Shown in pieces: positions 7,551 through 16,503 of a stretch of 64,000 nt of DNA. This stretch comes from Lentisalinibacter orientalis (lineage in GTDB: Bacteria; Pseudomonadota; Gammaproteobacteria; Steroidobacterales; Woeseiaceae): contig NZ_JAPDRJ010000001.1 in assembly GCF_040706535.1 (NCBI RefSeq), positions 1,736,001 through 1,800,000 of the forward strand. Reading direction: 5' to 3'. The notes under the pieces are model-generated. The model was not told the DNA's origin. It saw only the letters and a program-made list of their open reading frames with translations, and ran no database searches. Position 1 is the stretch's first letter. The number at the start of each line of letters is the position of its first letter. A program made the position numbers and the translations under genes.

Positions 7551-9659
7551 TCAGAAGCGATAGGTCAGCCCTGCCGCGAAACTGCGGCCCGCGCCCGGCA
7601 GCCGCTCTCCCACCGGGATGTCGGAGCCGCCGGCCCGGTTCAGGCCGGTGAGATGGTCGCGGTATTCCCGGTCCAGCAGGTTCTCCACGGCCGCCTCCAG
7701 CGTCAGCGACGGCAGGGGCGCCCAGCCGAAGGCCAGGTTCACCAGCGCATAGCCCGCCGTCTCCGTCTCGCCGTTGTAGGCCGCCACCCGATCCTGGCGC
7801 CGGTAGGCCACCAGTTCGCCGCGCAGCGTATAGCGCTGCCGCCGGTAGTCGAGGGCCACCGCGACGTTGTCCGGTGCCAGGCGGTAGAGGTCGTCTTCCA
7901 GGTCCCGGCGCTCGCCGCGGACCACGCTTGCGGCGCCGTCGATGGCGAGGTTCGCCGTGATGCCGTAGCGCCAGGCCACGTCGAAGCCGTACAGTTCGGC
8001 GTCCACGTTGCCGAACTGCAGGGCCGGCGCGTCGGACATCATCGTGGCGATCATGTTGGCGGTCATGTCCGTCGCCGGGACGCCCTGGATGTAGTCGTCC
8101 ACGCGGCGATAGTAGAAGCGGGGCGAGACGCTCAGGCGGCCGGCGTTCCAGTCCAGACCGGCGTTGATCTCGTTGGAGCGCTCCGCATCCAGCCGCAGGT
8201 TGCCGATGTAGGTGCGTCCGTCGGCGAGGCCGCCGGTGGCCTGCAGCGGCAGCCACAGATACAGCTCCTGGTAGGACGGCGCCCGGGTGCGGGAACCGAC
8301 CTCCACCACCGCCGCGAGACCGGCGGTCAGATCGCGGCGGTAGCCGGCGACGAGGTCGACATTGCCGAAGTCGAGGCTCCGCTCGGCCGCGTTGAAGCGG
8401 TCCGCGAGTTCGCCGACGGCCGGCGCCATCATGCCCATCAGGCCGTTCGCGGAGACATCGCCGGCATTCGCGGAGACGGTGTTGTAACGGACGCCCAGTT
8501 CCCATTCGCCGGCCCCCGCGGTTCCCTGCCACTCGGCATACGCGCCGACGAGGTCACGCTCGACGTCCGCGAAGTTGTCGATACGGAAAGCCGCGTTGTT
8601 CGGGTTGGTAATCACGGCGTTGTGGGTGGCGAACCGGCCGTCGATGCCGAAGGCCAGTTCGGTGCCGGCGACCGGCAGGCGGGCCCCGAGAGCGAAGCTG
8701 GTGCCGCGGCCGCTGGTGTGGTTGCGCCGCTGCGCGGCCGGCGGCGGTGCCGCGCGGAGGCTGTAGTTGTCCATGAGGTGGTCCACGTCGTTGTAGCCCG
8801 CCTCGGCCTCCAGCGTCAGCGTGCCGATGCGATGGCTGGCGGAGACGCCGTAGAGATCCGTGTCGATGTAGCGGATGTCCATGGGCAGCGACGGCGTGCC
8901 GGTCTCGCTCGTGTCCAGCCTTCCCGCGAAGGCCATGGCCTCGGTAGCTTCGCCGCGCCAGGCGTAGCTCACATCGTGGCGGTCCCGGTTCAGCGCGGAG
9001 GGGCGGATGGTGCCGGCGGGCGTGTCGATATCGTCGGCACGGTCGATCTCGGAGACCGCGGACAGCCGGTGATGCGCGTTCGCGACGGTCAGCCGGGCCG
9101 CCGAGGTGCGGGTATTGCCGTTGTCCTCGTAGCGGCTGCCGATCCAGCCGTCGGGGGCGAACGCGGCCGACTCCGCGAACGCACCACGGTCGATGCGCGC
9201 GTCGATGTGCCCGCCCGGGCCTTCGGCCACGGCAGCGACACCCGGGATGCCGCGATCCACGTGCAGCGATTCCGTGATCATCGGCGAGGCGTAGGAGAGC
9301 GGGGCATCCATGGCGTTGGGTCCGCCGCCGATGGGGCAGATGCCGTCGAGACTCACGGCCACCCGGTCTCCATACAGGCCCCGGAACTGGGCGATGCCGC
9401 TCAGCCTGCCGTTGGTGTTGACGTCGGCGCCGGGTGCGGCGCGCAGCAGTTGCGCCGTGTCGACGGCCATAACCGGGCCGGCGGAGACGACGGTCTCGTC
9501 CAGCCCGATGCGATGCGCGGTCACGAGAATCTCCTCGATGCCGCGTTCGTCATCCGTCTCTGATCCGGGCGAGGGTTCGACCGCATGGGCGATGGTGGCG
9601 GCCCATGACGCGGCCAGGCAGACGGCCAGCGCCGTCCGCCCGCAAGAAATCGGTTTCAT
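7551..9659 (-). CDS. TonB-dependent outer-membrane receptor, copper (OprC/NosA)-like
   Basis: 702 residues from the ATG at 9659: signal peptide (about 1-26), TonB-box region EEILVTAHRIG, plug domain and a 22-strand-type barrel ending in the C-terminal GLTYRF with terminal Phe. The plug carries SLDGICPIGGGPNAMDAPLS, resembling the CP-x-MDPPLSY region typical of OprC/NosA copper receptors, although DPP has become DAP. Function inferred: TonB-driven uptake of copper or a copper complex. The upstream neighbour on the same strand, 68 bp away, encodes a His-rich DUF2946-like protein, which strengthens the copper assignment. Upstream in-frame extension is possible but would precede the signal peptide. 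Confidence 0.85.
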   Translation of the reverse strand: MKPISCGRTALAVCLAASWAATIAHAVEPSPGSETDDERGIEEILVTAHRIGLDETVVSAGPVMAVDTAQLLRAAPGADVNTNGRLSGIAQFRGLYGDRVAVSLDGICPIGGGPNAMDAPLSYASPMITESLHVDRGIPGVAAVAEGPGGHIDARIDRGAFAESAAFAPDGWIGSRYEDNGNTRTSAARLTVANAHHRLSAVSEIDRADDIDTPAGTIRPSALNRDRHDVSYAWRGEATEAMAFAGRLDTSETGTPSLPMDIRYIDTDLYGVSASHRIGTLTLEAEAGYNDVDHLMDNYSLRAAPPPAAQRRNHTSGRGTSFALGARLPVAGTELAFGIDGRFATHNAVITNPNNAAFRIDNFADVERDLVGAYAEWQGTAGAGEWELGVRYNTVSANAGDVSANGLMGMMAPAVGELADRFNAAERSLDFGNVDLVAGYRRDLTAGLAAVVEVGSRTRAPSYQELYLWLPLQATGGLADGRTYIGNLRLDAERSNEINAGLDWNAGRLSVSPRFYYRRVDDYIQGVPATDMTANMIATMMSDAPALQFGNVDAELYGFDVAWRYGITANLAIDGAASVVRGERRDLEDDLYRLAPDNVAVALDYRRQRYTLRGELVAYRRQDRVAAYNGETETAGYALVNLAFGWAPLPSLTLEAAVENLLDREYRDHLTGLNRAGGSDIPVGERLPGAGRSFAAGLTYRF

Positions 9660-9727
9660 TGTCTGGCTCCGTGTCGTGCAGCGACGAGCATCGGCCGGTA
9701 ACCGGCGCTCGCTCAGGAAAGGTGCAT

Positions 9728-10159
9728 TCAGGTCGCTGCGGGAACCGGCGGGCCGCGGGAGCGGTATTGATGGACACGCGCCGTGGCCGGCTGCCGCGGC
9801 GCGGGAACGACAATCGCGGGCGCCGGCAAGGCCGGCACGGTCGGTCCGGCGGAGACGGGCAGGGCGGCCGCCGCGATCAGGTGTGCGATGGGGCACTGCT
9901 CGGCGGAATAGGCATGGCCGCCGTCGCCATTGTCCCCGGCGTCGTGATGACCGTGGTGGCCGTGACCGGCGTGATGATGGTGTGCGGCGTGCTCGCCGGC
10001 GAGGCGCGCCAGCGCCCCGTCCGGCAGCCCGCTCGGGCACACCTGCAACGGGAAGCCGGCACCGATGGCCGCCGGCATGAACCCGGCCGGGATCATGGCC
10101 CGCAGCAGCAGCGTGGCTGCCAGGGCGACGAAGATCTGCGGCCGGAGAGTTCGCCTCAT
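9728..10159 (-). CDS. His-rich exported protein, DUF2946-like
   Basis: 143 residues. An N-terminal hydrophobic segment (FVALAATLLLRAMIPAGFMPA) is followed by LQVCPSGLPDG, a histidine-rich tract (HAAHHHHAGHGHHGHH, about residues 58-73), and EQCPIAHLIAAAAL, then a Pro/Ala tail. This matches small exported DUF2946-type proteins that often sit beside TonB copper receptors. The His tract and the two Cys-Pro motifs suggest metal binding in the periplasm. It is the first gene of a probable two-gene unit with the receptor. A REP lies 15 bp upstream of the start. Confidence 0.7.
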   Translation of the reverse strand: MRRTLRPQIFVALAATLLLRAMIPAGFMPAAIGAGFPLQVCPSGLPDGALARLAGEHAAHHHHAGHGHHGHHDAGDNGDGGHAYSAEQCPIAHLIAAAALPVSAGPTVPALPAPAIVVPAPRQPATARVHQYRSRGPPVPAAT

Positions 10160-10173
10160 CCCCGAATTATAAT

Positions 10174-10243
10174 GTAGGAGGGCCTTCAGGCCCGATTGTT
10201 ATTGGGAATCGGGGCTGAAGCCCCTCCTACCAGTCCCTCCTAC
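10174..10243. repeat. REP pair plus remnant
   Basis: REP at 10174-10196 (GGGCCTTCAGGCCC core), an inverted REP at 10208-10230 (GGGGCTGAAGCCCC core) and a partial CCCTCCTAC at 10235-10243. It separates the methyltransferase-like gene from the DUF2946-like gene, both on the minus strand. Confidence 0.8.
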
Positions 10244-10248
10244 GTGGA

Positions 10249-11181
10249 CTATTCCGCCGGCTTGCGGAACAGCAGCGTCATGCGGTTCGATTCGCCGACG
10301 GCCTGCAGCTGTTCGCGCAGTTCCGGGTCTTCCCGGCTCGTGGCCAGCGTCGGCGGCAGCCGCCACACCACGTCTTCGGCGGTCGGCTGGTCGGCCGGAT
10401 TCGCGTTGATGTCGCTCTCGGCGGCGAGTTCGAAGCCCGCCTCCTCGAAAGCGTTGATGACGAACGCCTGCTTCAGATAGCCGGCGCTGCCGTCCGCCCA
10501 CTCGTCGGGCATGTCCGGCCTTGCCTCGTGCTGGACGACGCCCACGACGCCGCCCGGCTTCAGCACGGCGTACGCATCGGCGAGCGCGGCCGTCAGGTAA
10601 CCGCCTTCGTCCTCGAAGCGGGCGAGGTTGTGCAGGGCGCGGATAAACAGCATCGCATCCGCCGTTCCCTTCATCTCCTCGGGCAGCGAACCGAGCACGA
10701 AGGCCGAGACCGCGGCGCCGTCATCGCCGGCCCAGCCTTCCGCCTGGGCGGTCCAGTCCTCCACCCAGGTCTCCTTCTTCTTGATCTGCTCGTCGCTGAA
10801 GAAGCCGAACAGCGGGAACATCTCCAGCGCGTAGTCGGCGCCGATCACCCGGCCGTCCGCGCCCAGATAGGGCAGCAGGATCTTAGTGTACCAGCCGCCG
10901 CCAGGCAGCGCCTCGACCACCGTCATGCCCGGTTCGATGCCGAAAAACTCCAGCGTCTCCTGCGGATGGCGGTGCTCGTAGCGGGCCTGCACGTCCTCGG
11001 GCTGCGCGGCCAGAATCTCCTCCAGGCTCGCGGGCGCCGGCTCGGCGGCGGGCTCGGGTGACGCCGTCTCCGCTGCCGCTTCCGGCGCGCCGGCCGGCTC
11101 GGTGGCGGGCGCCGCGGCCTCTTCGGGCTGGCCGCAGGCGGCAAGCAGCAGGGCGGCGGGCAACAGAAGGTAATTCTTCAT
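10249..11181 (-). CDS. Exported methyltransferase-like lipoprotein
   Basis: 310 residues. A lipobox LLAAC places the lipidated cysteine at residue 16; residues 17-52 are an Ala/Glu/Pro linker. The rest looks like a class I SAM-methyltransferase fold: PGMTVVEALPGGGWYTKIL as motif I, GRVIGADYALEM as the second strand, and a late LKPGGVVGVVQHEA strand. Similar exported methyltransferase-like proteins occur in proteobacteria, with no known substrate. SAM is cytoplasmic, so either the protein acts before export or the fold has been re-used. That question is open. Confidence 0.75.
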   Translation of the reverse strand: MKNYLLLPAALLLAACGQPEEAAAPATEPAGAPEAAAETASPEPAAEPAPASLEEILAAQPEDVQARYEHRHPQETLEFFGIEPGMTVVEALPGGGWYTKILLPYLGADGRVIGADYALEMFPLFGFFSDEQIKKKETWVEDWTAQAEGWAGDDGAAVSAFVLGSLPEEMKGTADAMLFIRALHNLARFEDEGGYLTAALADAYAVLKPGGVVGVVQHEARPDMPDEWADGSAGYLKQAFVINAFEEAGFELAAESDINANPADQPTAEDVVWRLPPTLATSREDPELREQLQAVGESNRMTLLFRKPAE

Positions 11182-11268
11182 GGTATTCCTCGTTCCGTCT
11201 CGCGGGTTTACGGTCAGTCCGTCGATTCTAGGGCAGTCGGCAGTCCGCGCAAACGGTAAACTCGAAGC

Positions 11269-12225
11269 ATGAATTCCAGATTGCTGTTGACGGTGGTCGT
11301 CCTCGCCGCGCTCGCGCTGCTGGCGCTGATCGGGCTGCAGCGGGCGCTGGAGGAGGCTGTGAGGGAGCGCGAGAAGAGCCAGCCGGCGGAGGAGGGGGCG
11401 CCGCCCGCCGCTACGCCGCGACCGGACGGCGATGGCACGGCGCCCGTCATCTCGATCGCTTCTGCGGACGATCCGGCCGCCGCCGCCGATGACGATGACT
11501 GTCTCAGTTACGCGGAAGCAAGACGCGACCCCGGACTGCAGCGCGAAATCGAACGCCTGCGCGAAGTGGGTCTGGTGGTGGATGATATGGACGCTTATCG
11601 CCACGTCGATGAATCTGCCCTGCAGTCCATGGCCGGCACCGGAGATACCGCTGCCATGATGGTCCTGGGGCAGCGCCATTTCCTGACGGCGCTTGGACGC
11701 GATCCCGACCTGGCGGTGGACTTACTGACCGGGCAGGCAGTGACAGAACGAGGAAGCTCGATCGATACTGAAGCGATCGATCGGACGCTGCTCGGCGAGG
11801 CTGGCGACTGGTTCAATCGTGCGGCGCTGCACGGCCGCGTCTATGCCTTGCAACGATACGGAGATGCGCTGTCGTGGCGGGAGGGTATGGTCGATTCTCC
11901 CGTTCGCCTGGGATGGGTGACCGCTGCCGACTGGGAAGAAATGCCGTACAAGGAGCGGTTGTACTGGTATCCGGGTAACGTCTATTCCGAGGTCGTCTAC
12001 GATGTCGCACCGGCGCTCGCCACCGGTATTAGCGGCGTCGCCTACGAGCTACTGATGGCGAAATCCGATAAAACGCAGCCGGTGCGCGACCGGATCGTGC
12101 GCGGTTTCCTCGCAGATCGGCAAAAGGCCGGCCTGCCTGCGCTGGATATCCCGGTCTCCGATTTCGACCCCGCCGCCTTCGAGCAGAGCCTGTGTCCCGG
12201 AGTCGCGGAAAGACTGGACTGGTGA
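11269..12225 (+). CDS. Membrane-anchored Sel1-like protein, unknown function
   Basis: 318 residues. One N-terminal helix (about 5-23) anchors the protein, followed by a charged, disordered linker rich in Glu, Pro and Asp (about 28-75). The body contains helical-repeat signatures, GDTAAMMVLGQRHFL and AGDWFNRAALHGRVYALQRYGDAL, resembling Sel1/TPR repeats. A single Cys follows the acidic run and another lies near the C terminus (SLCPG). The promoter side faces the divergent methyltransferase lipoprotein; only 87 bp separate them. No specific role can be assigned. Confidence 0.65.
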   Translation: MNSRLLLTVVVLAALALLALIGLQRALEEAVREREKSQPAEEGAPPAATPRPDGDGTAPVISIASADDPAAAADDDDCLSYAEARRDPGLQREIERLREVGLVVDDMDAYRHVDESALQSMAGTGDTAAMMVLGQRHFLTALGRDPDLAVDLLTGQAVTERGSSIDTEAIDRTLLGEAGDWFNRAALHGRVYALQRYGDALSWREGMVDSPVRLGWVTAADWEEMPYKERLYWYPGNVYSEVVYDVAPALATGISGVAYELLMAKSDKTQPVRDRIVRGFLADRQKAGLPALDIPVSDFDPAAFEQSLCPGVAERLDW

Positions 12226-12302
12226 AGGCGGTGCGAGAGGGGTTGGTCTGCGCGGCGAATGCCTGTGCAGCACGATGCGACCAGCCGCGTTAGCATTCGC
12301 CC

Positions 12303-13781
12303 ATGACGATAGACGAACAGAGACTGCGGGAGCTGGAAAGCGCCTCGCGTACCCTGCATCCTTCCGCCGAACAACGCGGCGATCTCCTCGCATCCGTCAA
12401 CGAACGGGCCGAGGCATTTCTCGAACGGCTGGACACCATGCCCGCCTACACGCCGCCCGATCCCGCTGACCTCGGCGTGCTCGATGAGCCTTTTGGTGAT
12501 GAGCCGGCGCCGATCGACCGGGTACTCGCTGCCTATGCCCGCGGCGTCGAGCGGCCCGGCGTGAACGAGACCGTGGGCCGCTTCTTCGGCTTCATCCCCG
12601 GCAGCGGGCTGTACGCGGCCGCGCTCGGCGACTACCTGGCCGCGGTGACGAACCCCTACGCCGGCGTGACCTATGCCAGCCCGGGCGCCGTCAGGCTGGA
12701 GCGCCGCCTGCTGCGCTGGGTCGCTGATTTCATCGGCTATCCGGAATCCGCCGCAGGAGACCTCACCTCCGGCGGCAGTATCGCGATTCTCTCTGCGATC
12801 GTGACGGCGCGGGAGGCCTGTGGCGTACGCGCCCGGGACGTGGAACGCACGGTCGTCTATCTGACGGCGCAGACCCACCATTGCGTCGACAAGGCGCTGG
12901 CCATCGCAGGCGTCGGCGAGTGCGTGCAGCGGCGCATACCGCTGGACGCGCGCTACCGCATGGATGTCGCGGCGCTGGAGGCGCAGATCGCGCAGGATCA
13001 CGCCGACGGGCTGCGGCCCTGGCTGGTCGTCGCCTCCGCCGGCACCACCGACACCGGCGCGGTGGATCCCCTGCCGGCCATTGCGGACGTGGCGGAGCGC
13101 GAGGGTCTCTGGCTGCATGTCGACGGAGCCTACGGCGCTGCGTTCGCACTGACCGCCGATGGCAAAGCCCGGCTGGCCGGCATGGAGCGCGCCGACTCCC
13201 TCGTTCTGGACCCCCACAAGGGACTGTTCCTGCCCTTCGGCACCGGCCTGGTGCTGGTGCGCGATGGCCGGAAGCTGCGCGACGCCTACACTTTCACCGC
13301 CAGCTACATGCAGGATACCGGCGGTTTCGGCGAGGCCATGGAGCTCTCGCCCGCGGCCGCCTCGCCGGAGCTGAGCCGCCACTTCCGCGCGCTGCGTCTG
13401 TGGCTGCCGCTGAAACTCGCCGGCGTGGACGCCTTCCGCGCCGCGCTCGAGGAGAAGCTGCTGCTCGCCCGCTACTTCCACGCGCGCATGACGGAGCTGC
13501 CCGGCTTCGAGGTGGGACCGGAGCCGGATCTGTCCATCGTCGTATTCCGCTACGTGCCCGAGGAGGGCGACGCCGACGCGTTCAACCGCCGGCTGGCGGA
13601 ACGCATCCAGGCGGACGGCCGCATCTATCTTTCCACGACACGCCTCGGCGGGCATAACGTGCTGCGGCTGGCCATCCTGAACGTGCGCAGCCACCGGCGC
13701 GAGGTGGATCTGGCCGTTAAGGTCATCCGCGAAACGGCCGCGGCGCTGGACGGCCGCGCCGACCCGCACCGGCGCGACTAG
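12303..13781 (+). CDS. PLP-dependent group II decarboxylase-like enzyme
   Basis: 492 residues. Hallmarks of the aromatic-L-amino-acid/glutamate decarboxylase superfamily are present: LTSGGSIAILSAI, the His pair in TAQTHHCVDKAL that stacks on the cofactor ring, HVDGAYGAAF with the Asp that pairs with the pyridine nitrogen, and the Schiff-base lysine K306 in DPHKGLFLPFG. A C-terminal small domain ends in TRLGGHNVLRLAILN. The substrate could be an aromatic amino acid, 2,4-diaminobutyrate or another amino acid; the sequence does not decide. Its TAG stop shares the palindrome CTAG with the stop of the convergent flavodoxin-like gene. Confidence 0.85.
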   Translation: MTIDEQRLRELESASRTLHPSAEQRGDLLASVNERAEAFLERLDTMPAYTPPDPADLGVLDEPFGDEPAPIDRVLAAYARGVERPGVNETVGRFFGFIPGSGLYAAALGDYLAAVTNPYAGVTYASPGAVRLERRLLRWVADFIGYPESAAGDLTSGGSIAILSAIVTAREACGVRARDVERTVVYLTAQTHHCVDKALAIAGVGECVQRRIPLDARYRMDVAALEAQIAQDHADGLRPWLVVASAGTTDTGAVDPLPAIADVAEREGLWLHVDGAYGAAFALTADGKARLAGMERADSLVLDPHKGLFLPFGTGLVLVRDGRKLRDAYTFTASYMQDTGGFGEAMELSPAAASPELSRHFRALRLWLPLKLAGVDAFRAALEEKLLLARYFHARMTELPGFEVGPEPDLSIVVFRYVPEEGDADAFNRRLAERIQADGRIYLSTTRLGGHNVLRLAILNVRSHRREVDLAVKVIRETAAALDGRADPHRRD

Positions 13782-14524
13782 CGGTACTCGGGATTCTCGA
13801 AACCGAAACGCTCGCCGGCCTCCCAGGCGCTGCGCTGGTTGCCGTAAGCCGGGATGCCGCCGGCGTCCTTCAGCATCCGAGCCAGGTGCATGAGGTTCCA
13901 GCTCATGAAGGTGACGTTGCGCTGGGTGAATTCGTTGTCGAAGCCGACCGGCCCTTCGTCGGACCCCTCGCTCGGCCGATCGCCGTAGCTCGGGCCGGGC
14001 CCCGCCTCGCCGATCCAGCCGGCATCGCACTGGGGCGGGATGACGTAGCCCAGGTGCTGCAGCGCGTACATCACGCCCATGCCCACGTGCTTCACGCCGT
14101 CCTCGTTGCCGGTGACGATGCAGCCGCCGACGCGGCCGTAGTAGACGTACTGGCCTTTCTCGTTGGTCTCGCCGGATTGCGAATACAGCCGCTCGATCAC
14201 CCGCGAGCACACGGAGGATTTCTCGCCGAGCCAGATAGGCGTGCCGATCACCAGGATGTGGGCGGCATGGACTTTCTCGTAGAGCGCCGGCCAGTCGTCG
14301 CGCTCGTGGCCGTGCTCGGTCATGTCCGGCTGCACGCCGGGCGCGATCTGGTGGTCCACGGCCCGTACGGTCTCCACGGCGACACCCTGTTCGCGCATGA
14401 TGTGGCGGGAGGCCTCCATGAGCCGGTCGGTGTGCGAGGGCTCGGGTGAGCGCTTCAGCGTGCAGTTGACGAAGAGTGCGTGCAGGTCGTCATAGCGCGC
14501 CGGCGGTTTTCGCTGTTGTTCCAT
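13778..14524 (-). CDS. Flavodoxin-like NAD(P)H-dependent FMN reductase
   Basis: 248 residues. A first strand ALFVNCTLKRSPEPSHTDRL supplies the FMN phosphate loop, with IGTPIWLGEKSSVCSRVIERL as the second flavin-contact region and GGCIVTGNEDGVKH as the third. This is the layout of NADPH-dependent FMN reductase / flavodoxin-fold oxidoreductases. The start at 14524 begins just before the fold; in-frame upstream extension lacks relevant content. The C-terminal part (after SYGDRPSEG) is longer than minimal members. It is convergent with the PLP decarboxylase, overlapping by 4 bp. Confidence 0.8.
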   Translation of the reverse strand: MEQQRKPPARYDDLHALFVNCTLKRSPEPSHTDRLMEASRHIMREQGVAVETVRAVDHQIAPGVQPDMTEHGHERDDWPALYEKVHAAHILVIGTPIWLGEKSSVCSRVIERLYSQSGETNEKGQYVYYGRVGGCIVTGNEDGVKHVGMGVMYALQHLGYVIPPQCDAGWIGEAGPGPSYGDRPSEGSDEGPVGFDNEFTQRNVTFMSWNLMHLARMLKDAGGIPAYGNQRSAWEAGERFGFENPEYR

Positions 14525-14615
14525 CGGTCGCTCCAGTTGCGGTTTCCGAACACACCTTAAACGTTGACAGGCGGCCGTGCAGAGGGCCGGAAACCCGGAT
14601 GTTAGTATGCGGGCC

Positions 14616-15395
14616 ATGCCAAAAACGGATCGCTTGAACAAACTGCGTGCTGCTCTGCGGGGGCACGAGACTACCGTCACGGCCGGCGTGGCTGTCGTGG
14701 CGCTGCTCCTGATCGGGGCCCTGATACTGTGGCTGACTGCAGATCGCGTCCCGGACTTCCGGGAATACGAGGCCGGGGCCGAGCGCAAGGCGCACTTCTT
14801 CGAATTCATGCGCCCGCTCATCCGTGAAGAGAACGCGCGGGTGCTCGAAGACCGTCGCCGTCTCCGGGACCTGGCTGCCAAGGGCGAGCCAGGCTGGCTG
14901 GATCGCCGCTGGCTGCACGGCCTGGCCGAGGAGTACCGGCTGGACCCGGAGGAGTTCGACGAGGAGTCGCTGATCGACGCCCTGTTGCGCAGGGTGGACG
15001 CCGTGCCGATGTCTCTGGCGCTCGCCCAGGCGGCGAAAGAGTCCGGCTGGGGCACATCGCGTTTCGCTCGCAAGGGTTACAACTTCTTCGGCGAATGGTG
15101 TTACGAGGCGGGGTGCGGCCTGGTGCCGCAGGCGCGAGCGGCAGGCCGCAGTCACGAAGTGCGGGCCTTCGACAGCCCGCGCGAGTCCGTCGCCAATTAC
15201 ATCCGCAACATCAACACGAACCGAAGCTACCGGGAGTTGCGCGAGGCGCGCGCCCGGTTGCGCGCCCAGGACCGCCCGCTGTCCGGTCTGGTGCTGGCCG
15301 AACAGCTGCAGCGCTACTCCGAGCGCGGTCAGGCCTACGTGGAGGAGATAAAGGGGCTCATCCGTTACAACAAGCTGGAGCAGTCCGGTGCGTGA
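14616..15395 (+). CDS. Bax-like glucosaminidase-domain protein
   Basis: 259 residues starting at MPKTD. One membrane helix (about 21-42) is followed by a periplasmic region. The catalytic segment SLALAQAAKESGWGTSRFARKGYNFFGEW carries the presumed general acid E142 of the Bax/FlgJ-type endo-beta-N-acetylglucosaminidase family, which cleaves peptidoglycan glycan strands. The late RAFDSPRESVANYIRNINTN is also typical. It overlaps the following polysaccharide deacetylase by 8 bp, so cell-wall glycan cleavage and deacetylation are translationally coupled here. Confidence 0.85.
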   Translation: MPKTDRLNKLRAALRGHETTVTAGVAVVALLLIGALILWLTADRVPDFREYEAGAERKAHFFEFMRPLIREENARVLEDRRRLRDLAAKGEPGWLDRRWLHGLAEEYRLDPEEFDEESLIDALLRRVDAVPMSLALAQAAKESGWGTSRFARKGYNFFGEWCYEAGCGLVPQARAAGRSHEVRAFDSPRESVANYIRNINTNRSYRELREARARLRAQDRPLSGLVLAEQLQRYSERGQAYVEEIKGLIRYNKLEQSGA

Positions 15396-16494
15396 GACGG
15401 AGCATCGTACGTTGCGATTCGTCGCCGTGCTCGCGCTGGCAGTCGCGGCGGCCGCGTGCCGGGCGGACGAACCGCCGCGGTCATCGGCGGCCGCCGGGCC
15501 ACAGGATCACGCGGTGATCCTGCTCTACCATCACGTGAGCGAGGATACGCCTCCGTCCACCAGCGTGACGCCGGCCACCTTCGAGGAGCATCTGAAGTAT
15601 CTGGCCGACTACAACGTGGTCCCGCTGGAGGCGATTGTCAGCGCGATCGAAAGCGGGGAGGCGCTGCCGCCGGATGCGGTGGCCATCACCTTCGACGACG
15701 CCTACGAGTCGGTGTACACGGAGGCGCTGCCGCGGCTGGAGCGGCGGGGCTGGCCCTTCACGGTGTTCGCCAGCACGGACTACATCGACGACGACTACGG
15801 CGGCTATCTGAGCTGGGATCAGCTGCGCGAGATCGAGCGGCGCGGCGGCTCGGTGGGCAACCACAGCCGTGCACACCGGCATATGATCCGCCGCCAGCCG
15901 GCCGAGTCCGCAGGCGAGTGGCGCGAACGCGTGGCCGCCGACATCCGCCACGCCGGGTCGCGGCTCGCCGACGAACTGGAGGCGCCGCTCACCTATTTCG
16001 CCTATCCGTACGGGGAATTCGACCGGGACCTGGAAGCCGTCGTGGCGGATCTCGGCCTCGTCGCCTTCGGCCAGCAGTCCGGACCGGTCGGCCCCGCGTC
16101 GGACCGGCGGCACCTGCCCCGCTTTCCCGTGGCCACCGCCTATGCGGACCTGGAGTCGCTGGTGGACAAGCTCGACAGCCGGCCGCTGCCGGTGAGGGTG
16201 CTGGCGCCGGACAGCCGCGTGCAGGCGGCGGATGCCGGCCCGCCCGAACTGCGGGTCCGGGTACCCGAGGGCCCCTACGACCGCGCGCGCCTGAACTGTT
16301 TCGTCACCGGGCAGGAGACTGCTCGCATCAGCTGGCGCGACGACGAGGCGACGATCCGCGCGAGCGCGCCGCTCTCGCCCGGACGCAGCAAGTTCAATTG
16401 CACGGTGCCGGCCCGTGACGAGGCCGGGGTGTACTACTGGTACAGCTACCTCTGGATCAAGCCGCGGCCCGACGGCAGCTGGTACCCCGACTAG
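15388..16494 (+). CDS. Polysaccharide deacetylase (NodB-type) lipoprotein
   Basis: 368 residues from GTG 15388, overlapping the Bax-like gene. Lipobox AAAC puts the lipidated cysteine at residue 24. The NodB domain has VILLYHHV, the catalytic/metal motif TFDDAYES (101-108) and the metal-binding NHSRAH (158-163), plus FAYPYGEFDRD. A C-terminal beta-domain (about 270-368) resembles PgaB-associated or Ig-like extensions. It probably removes acetyl groups from an extracytoplasmic polymer such as peptidoglycan or an exopolysaccharide. The neighbouring glucosaminidase favours a cell-wall role, which is inference. Confidence 0.85.
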   Translation: MRETEHRTLRFVAVLALAVAAAACRADEPPRSSAAAGPQDHAVILLYHHVSEDTPPSTSVTPATFEEHLKYLADYNVVPLEAIVSAIESGEALPPDAVAITFDDAYESVYTEALPRLERRGWPFTVFASTDYIDDDYGGYLSWDQLREIERRGGSVGNHSRAHRHMIRRQPAESAGEWRERVAADIRHAGSRLADELEAPLTYFAYPYGEFDRDLEAVVADLGLVAFGQQSGPVGPASDRRHLPRFPVATAYADLESLVDKLDSRPLPVRVLAPDSRVQAADAGPPELRVRVPEGPYDRARLNCFVTGQETARISWRDDEATIRASAPLSPGRSKFNCTVPARDEAGVYYWYSYLWIKPRPDGSWYPD

Positions 16495-16503
16495 CTGCCC
16501 CGA

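Noticed and set aside
5431..7563. A 710-codon plus-strand frame overlapping the second half of the 1352-residue protein
   Set aside because: Arg/Gly/Ala-rich shadow in another frame; the protein in the main frame has consistent membrane helices and beta-rich domains.
7653..9563. A 636-codon plus-strand frame opposite the copper-type receptor
   Set aside because: Val/His/Arg-rich shadow. The minus-strand receptor has a signal peptide, TonB box and terminal Phe.
14564..14612. TTGACA and TAGTAT as a sigma-70 promoter for the Bax-like gene
   Set aside because: The two hexamers are about 33 bp apart, far from the 16-18 bp needed.
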